Positions 13,537 through 16,851 of a DNA stretch of 16,851 nt are shown here, one piece after another. A model generated the notes under the pieces. It saw only the letters and a program-made list of their open reading frames with translations, was not told the origin of the DNA and made no database searches. The DNA is taken from the NCBI GenBank assembly GCA_035646815.1, contig DASRON010000018.1, forward strand, positions 1 to 16,851, in the 5' to 3' direction. The position numbers were made by a program, and so were the translations under genes. Every line of letters starts with the position of its first letter. Within the stretch, counting starts at the first letter, position 1. The DNA is from GCA-002784865 sp035646815. Its GTDB lineage: Bacteria; Patescibacteriota; Microgenomatia; Levybacterales; UBA12049.

Positions 13537-15945
13537 ATGGAGCTTATTTTAGACATTATTGTTTTTGTTATTAAAACTCTAATCAAGATTAGAGATGTTA
13601 TTATTAATATTCTTCTTTTTATTAAAACTTCTTTTCTAAAGGGTTTTAAAACTATTGGAAAAAGTTTTTTAGCGTTTAAAAAAACTGAAAAGAAAATAAT
13701 TAAAAATAACAAGATTGGCCTTACGAGAAGTAGGGTAAAATTTCGTTTCTTTTATAAACAAAAGCTTTTTAAAACAAGACTCACGCTTTATAAATTTACA
13801 AAAAGTTTAATAAAAATCCCCAAACTAATTTTAAATAAAATTTCATCCATAAAAAAACTTATCTTTGTTTTTTTCTCTCAAATTAAATTTATTCTTACTG
13901 AAAGTACGCATGGTCTCACTCGCTCAAGCCTTAGAGGAAAAAAGCTAAAAAAATTTAAAAAAGCTGCATCTTTTCCTGTTCCCTTTGTTATTAAGCTTAA
14001 ATATTTTTTTGTAGGATTATTTTTTTCACTTGTATTTATTTTTATTCCAGTACTACTGTTTGTTTTTTTAACAAACATTCCTAACCCTAATGAACTCACC
14101 TCAAGAGATGTTGCGCAAACTACTAAAATTTATGATAGAAGTGGAATTCTTTTATACCAAATTTATGCAAATCAGAATCGTACTATTGTTCCACTCTCAT
14201 CAATCCCCAAATATTTAAAAGAGTCAACTATTGCAATTGAAGATAAAGACTTTTATAAAAATCCAGGCTTTGACGTAATGGCTATTGCAAGAGCTGCTAT
14301 CGCAGATCTTTCAGGAGAACCCCTTCAGGGAGGATCAACTATCACTCAGCAGCTCATTAAATCAACACTTCTTACTCCTGAAAAAAGTATTATTAGAAAA
14401 GTAAAAGAAGTAATTTTAGCTTTTTGGTCAGAAAGAATTTATTCAAAAGATCAAATTTTAGAAATGTATTTAAATCAAGTTCCTTATGGTGGAACTGCTT
14501 GGGGAGTGGAAGCAGCTTCACAAACTTATTTTGGAAAAAGTGTTAAAGACCTAACTCTGGCAGAGTCTGCTTTTTTAGCTGGTATGCCACGTGCACCTAG
14601 TATTTACTCTCCCTATGGAGATCATCCTGATCTTTGGAAAAAACGCCAAAAAGACGTCTTAAAAAGAATGACCGAACTTTCTTACATTACAAACGAACAA
14701 AGAAAACAAGCAGAAGAAGAACAGCTAGTATTTCTTACCCCTCAAACACCAATCTATGCTCCTCATTTTGTAATGTATGTTAAAGATTTTTTGATAAAAA
14801 AATATGGACTTCCTATGGTTGAAAAGGGAGGGCTTATTGTCAAAACAAGTCTTGACTTAAAACTCCAAGGAAACGTGCAAAGAATTGTAACTGATGAAGT
14901 TTTAAAAGAAGGTGCAATTTTTAATTTCAGTAATGCAGCAGCGCTTATTACTAATCCTGAAAATGGTGATATTTTGGCAATGGTAGGAAGTGAAGATTAT
15001 GATAATCCTAACAGCGGAAATGTTAATCTAACAACTGCTTTAAGACAACCAGGATCAAGCATTAAACCTGTTACTTATGCAGCTGCTCTTTCAAACGGTT
15101 TTACTGCAGCAACAATTTTAGATGATTCACCAATTACTTACACAAACCCTTGGGGATCATACTCTCCTGTAAACTATGATGGAAGATTTCATGGAAGAGT
15201 TCCTTTAAGAATTGCTTTTGCAAACTCGTTTAATATTCCTGCTGTTAAAACACTTAATAAAATTGGCATTCCTACGATGATTGAAACAGCCAAAAAAATG
15301 GGTATTACTACTTGGAATGATCCTGGTAAATACGGACTTTCAATAACATTGGGCGCTGCAGAAACAAAGATGACTGACATGGCAACTGTTTATGGCACAA
15401 TTGCAAATGGCGGTAAAAGAGTAGATTTAAATCCAGTTATAGAAATTTCTGATTATAAGGGGAGCATTATTGAGGAAAAAACAGAAATTACAAAAAGACA
15501 AGTCTTAGATCCTGGAGTTGCCTTTATAATTTCAAATATTCTCTCTGATAATAGAGCGCGTGCTATTGAGTTTGGATTAAATTCCGCTTTAAATATTCCA
15601 GGCCATACTGTTTCAGTAAAAACAGGAACATCAGATAATAAAAGAGATAATTGGACAATTGGATTTACTCCTTCTTTTGTTGTTGCTGTTTGGGTTGGTA
15701 ATAACAATAATGAGCCAATGAATCAAGCCCTTGCTTCAGGTATTACTGGAGCTGCTCCAATCTGGAATCAAATAACTACATCTCTTACCTCAAATTCTTC
15801 CCAAGAAGCCATTACTATACCTGAAGGTATAGTCGCAAAACCATGCAACGGATATATGGAGTATTTTGTTAGAGGAACTGAACAATCTGCCTCATGCAAT
15901 TTTCGTTTTGCAACACCTAGCGCTGCTCTAGCTCCGGTTAATTAA
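13537..15945 (+). CDS. Class A penicillin-binding protein (PBP1A-type), second copy with a long basic N-terminal extension
   Basis: This is a paralogue of the gene upstream, with the same bifunctional GT51/transpeptidase role. In the 802-residue protein the membrane helix lies at about 156-178. GT51 motifs are EDKDFYKNPGFD with catalytic Glu235 (Asn where the first copy has His), GGSTITQQL (265-273) and ILEMYLNQVPYGG. Transpeptidase motifs are SxxK at Ser507-Lys510, SxN at Ser564-Asn566 and KTGT at 695-698. Unusual is the first ~155 residues: Lys/Phe/Ile-rich, strongly basic, with a hydrophobic start (1-33) and two GLTRS motifs (61-65, 126-130). No other start could produce the membrane helix without much of it, apart from internal non-ATG codons. 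The only cysteines are 770 and 787, flanking EYFVRGTE, a motif also near the end of the first copy. Its 3' end overlaps rpe by 18 bp on the other strand. Confidence 0.94.
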   Translation: MELILDIIVFVIKTLIKIRDVIINILLFIKTSFLKGFKTIGKSFLAFKKTEKKIIKNNKIGLTRSRVKFRFFYKQKLFKTRLTLYKFTKSLIKIPKLILNKISSIKKLIFVFFSQIKFILTESTHGLTRSSLRGKKLKKFKKAASFPVPFVIKLKYFFVGLFFSLVFIFIPVLLFVFLTNIPNPNELTSRDVAQTTKIYDRSGILLYQIYANQNRTIVPLSSIPKYLKESTIAIEDKDFYKNPGFDVMAIARAAIADLSGEPLQGGSTITQQLIKSTLLTPEKSIIRKVKEVILAFWSERIYSKDQILEMYLNQVPYGGTAWGVEAASQTYFGKSVKDLTLAESAFLAGMPRAPSIYSPYGDHPDLWKKRQKDVLKRMTELSYITNEQRKQAEEEQLVFLTPQTPIYAPHFVMYVKDFLIKKYGLPMVEKGGLIVKTSLDLKLQGNVQRIVTDEVLKEGAIFNFSNAAALITNPENGDILAMVGSEDYDNPNSGNVNLTTALRQPGSSIKPVTYAAALSNGFTAATILDDSPITYTNPWGSYSPVNYDGRFHGRVPLRIAFANSFNIPAVKTLNKIGIPTMIETAKKMGITTWNDPGKYGLSITLGAAETKMTDMATVYGTIANGGKRVDLNPVIEISDYKGSIIEEKTEITKRQVLDPGVAFIISNILSDNRARAIEFGLNSALNIPGHTVSVKTGTSDNKRDNWTIGFTPSFVVAVWVGNNNNEPMNQALASGITGAAPIWNQITTSLTSNSSQEAITIPEGIVAKPCNGYMEYFVRGTEQSASCNFRFATPSAALAPVN

Positions 15946-16581
15946 AACTTTCAGCTCCTCATACTGTTTAATTGGATCTTTTTTAAAAACATAACTTGTT
16001 GCAACAAATCTTTCCGCTCCACTTTTACTAGAAAGGATAATGGTTTTATCATTTATTCCTCCGTCTACTTCTATAATTGGTTTTTTAAGAAGATTTTCTT
16101 TTTTAAATCTTTTTTTTAATTCTATTATTTTTTCAAGATGCTCTGGCATAAATACTTGACTTGAATATCCAGCTTTTATAGTCATAATAAGAATTGCATC
16201 TAAATCTCTGAGGTCAACTTTTAACTCACTTATTGGTGTAGGACCGTCAATTGCAAGCCCTATCTCACCAAGCATTTGTCCTTTTGCAACAAATTCTTCT
16301 TGAGAAGACATTTTTTCAATATGTCCTAAAAATCGCTTAAAACCTGCTTTTGCATATGATTCTAAAAAATTTATAGGTTCTTCAACCATCATATGAAGCT
16401 CTAAGAAAAACTTGTCTGAATATTTTAGAAAAGGTTTTGGATCTAAAAAGGTCTTATTTTCCGCAAATTTTCCGTCAATAATATCAACATGAATTTTGTT
16501 AGTAAAGGTTTTTACAATTTCTATTTTTTTCTCAATACTTTGCCAATCTTTTTCTAAAATTCCGGGGATAATATCACACAT
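15928..16581 (-). CDS. rpe: Ribulose-phosphate 3-epimerase
   Basis: Rpe interconverts ribulose-5-phosphate and xylulose-5-phosphate. The 217-residue TIM-barrel protein keeps the metal and catalytic residues: His31 and Asp33 in KIHVDIIDGKF, His63 in ELHMMVEEP, and Asp173 in IIEVDGGIN, with IDGPTP matching the usual N-P-x-T-P. The phosphate-binding and loop regions are altered: the N-terminal P-S-I-L is PGIL, N-P-G-F-G-G-Q is K-A-G-Y-S-S-Q (136-142), and G-S-A-I-F is A-T-S-Y-V-F. The call is therefore strong for the family but slightly less so for the exact substrate. It lies 6 bp after rpiB, with GAGGA 13 nt before its ATG inside the rpiB end, so the two form an operon. Its 3' end overlaps the convergent PBP gene. 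Confidence 0.85.
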   Translation of the reverse strand: MCDIIPGILEKDWQSIEKKIEIVKTFTNKIHVDIIDGKFAENKTFLDPKPFLKYSDKFFLELHMMVEEPINFLESYAKAGFKRFLGHIEKMSSQEEFVAKGQMLGEIGLAIDGPTPISELKVDLRDLDAILIMTIKAGYSSQVFMPEHLEKIIELKKRFKKENLLKKPIIEVDGGINDKTIILSSKSGAERFVATSYVFKKDPIKQYEELKVLINRS

Positions 16582-16587
16582 AATTAG

Positions 16588-16851
16588 TTATTCTTCCTCT
16601 ATTTTAGTAATCTTATTTATTCTTCTTATGTGTCTTTCTTCATTTGTAAAAGGTGTATTTACAAAAAGTTTTATAAAATCTTTTGCTTTATCAAAAGGAA
16701 CAAAATCAAAACCAAGTGATAAAACATTTGCATTATTGTGCTCACGGGCAAGTCTCACGTTTTCCTCGTTAAAACCTAATGCAGCCCTTATTCCTTTTAC
16801 TTTATTTGCTACAATTTGCTCCCCTTGTCCTGATTTACCAAATATAACTCC
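16588..16851 (-). CDS. rpiB: Ribose-5-phosphate isomerase B, C-terminal part (5' end outside the window)
   Basis: The last 87 codons are present, ending in TAA at 16588-16590. RpiB interconverts ribose-5-phosphate and ribulose-5-phosphate, feeding rpe 6 bp downstream. Readable motifs are: GVIFGKSGQGEQIVANKV, matching the family's active-site loop (usually I-C-G-T-G-I-G-x-S-I-A-A-N-K); GIRAALGF; VRLAREHNNANVLSLG with the conserved R-E-H-N; and a C-terminal NEERHIRRINKI. The Cys used as general base in the E. coli type is absent (Gly), and G-E-Q-I-x-A-N-K matches the mycobacterial type, where a Glu serves instead. The identification is firm despite the truncation by the window edge. Confidence 0.93.
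   Translation of the reverse strand, partial: GVIFGKSGQGEQIVANKVKGIRAALGFNEENVRLAREHNNANVLSLGFDFVPFDKAKDFIKLFVNTPFTNEERHIRRINKITKIEEE

Noticed and set aside
1..16851. Recoded TGA (Gly) as in Gracilibacteria or SR1
   Set aside because: TGA closes gap and the CMP-kinase gene at their expected ends, and no conserved protein needs read-through of TGA.

Overview
The window is AT-rich bacterial DNA with short intergenic gaps. It most resembles a member of the Candidate Phyla Radiation (Patescibacteria), possibly a Microgenomates-like lineage. This rests on gene content: an archaeal-type CMP kinase, a DUF5667 secreted protein, compact PGK and Rpe versions, a B12-dependent class II ribonucleotide reductase, and short-leader promoters. 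It has not been tested by a search. TGA ends the gap and CMP-kinase genes, so the Gracilibacteria/SR1 recoding (TGA = Gly) does not apply. No rRNA, tRNA, CRISPR array or insertion sequence is visible.

Layout. Positions 1-4290 (minus strand) hold a deoxynucleotide operon: nrdR, then nrdJ (class II RNR carrying a 359-residue intein), then the start of a PduO-type corrinoid adenosyltransferase that runs off the left edge and would make the RNR cofactor. Two NrdR-box-like palindromes, 32 bp centre to centre, overlap a strong promoter upstream of nrdR. Positions 4442-6321 (minus) hold a CBS-pair/methyltransferase fusion followed by a secreted DUF5667 protein. Positions 6365-7356 (plus) hold a lone methyltransferase resembling guanidinoacetate methyltransferase (GAMT). 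Positions 7382-11230 (minus) form a cluster of CvpA-CAP membrane protein, pgk, gap and CMP kinase. Positions 11224-15945 (plus) hold two tandem class A penicillin-binding proteins, the second with a 155-residue lysine-rich cytoplasmic extension. Positions 15928-16851 (minus) hold rpe and the 3' part of rpiB, the two non-oxidative pentose-phosphate isomerising enzymes.

The genes cover dNTP supply with its cofactor and repressor, lower glycolysis, pentose-phosphate interconversion and wall synthesis. The points most worth a second look are the intein splitting NP/CGE directly before the RNR radical cysteine, the promoter-embedded NrdR box pair, the GAMT-like enzyme with Gln at the expected catalytic Glu, the CBS-methyltransferase fusion, and a recurring arrangement in which a -10 hexamer lies 6-10 nt before the start codon, suggesting leaderless mRNAs.
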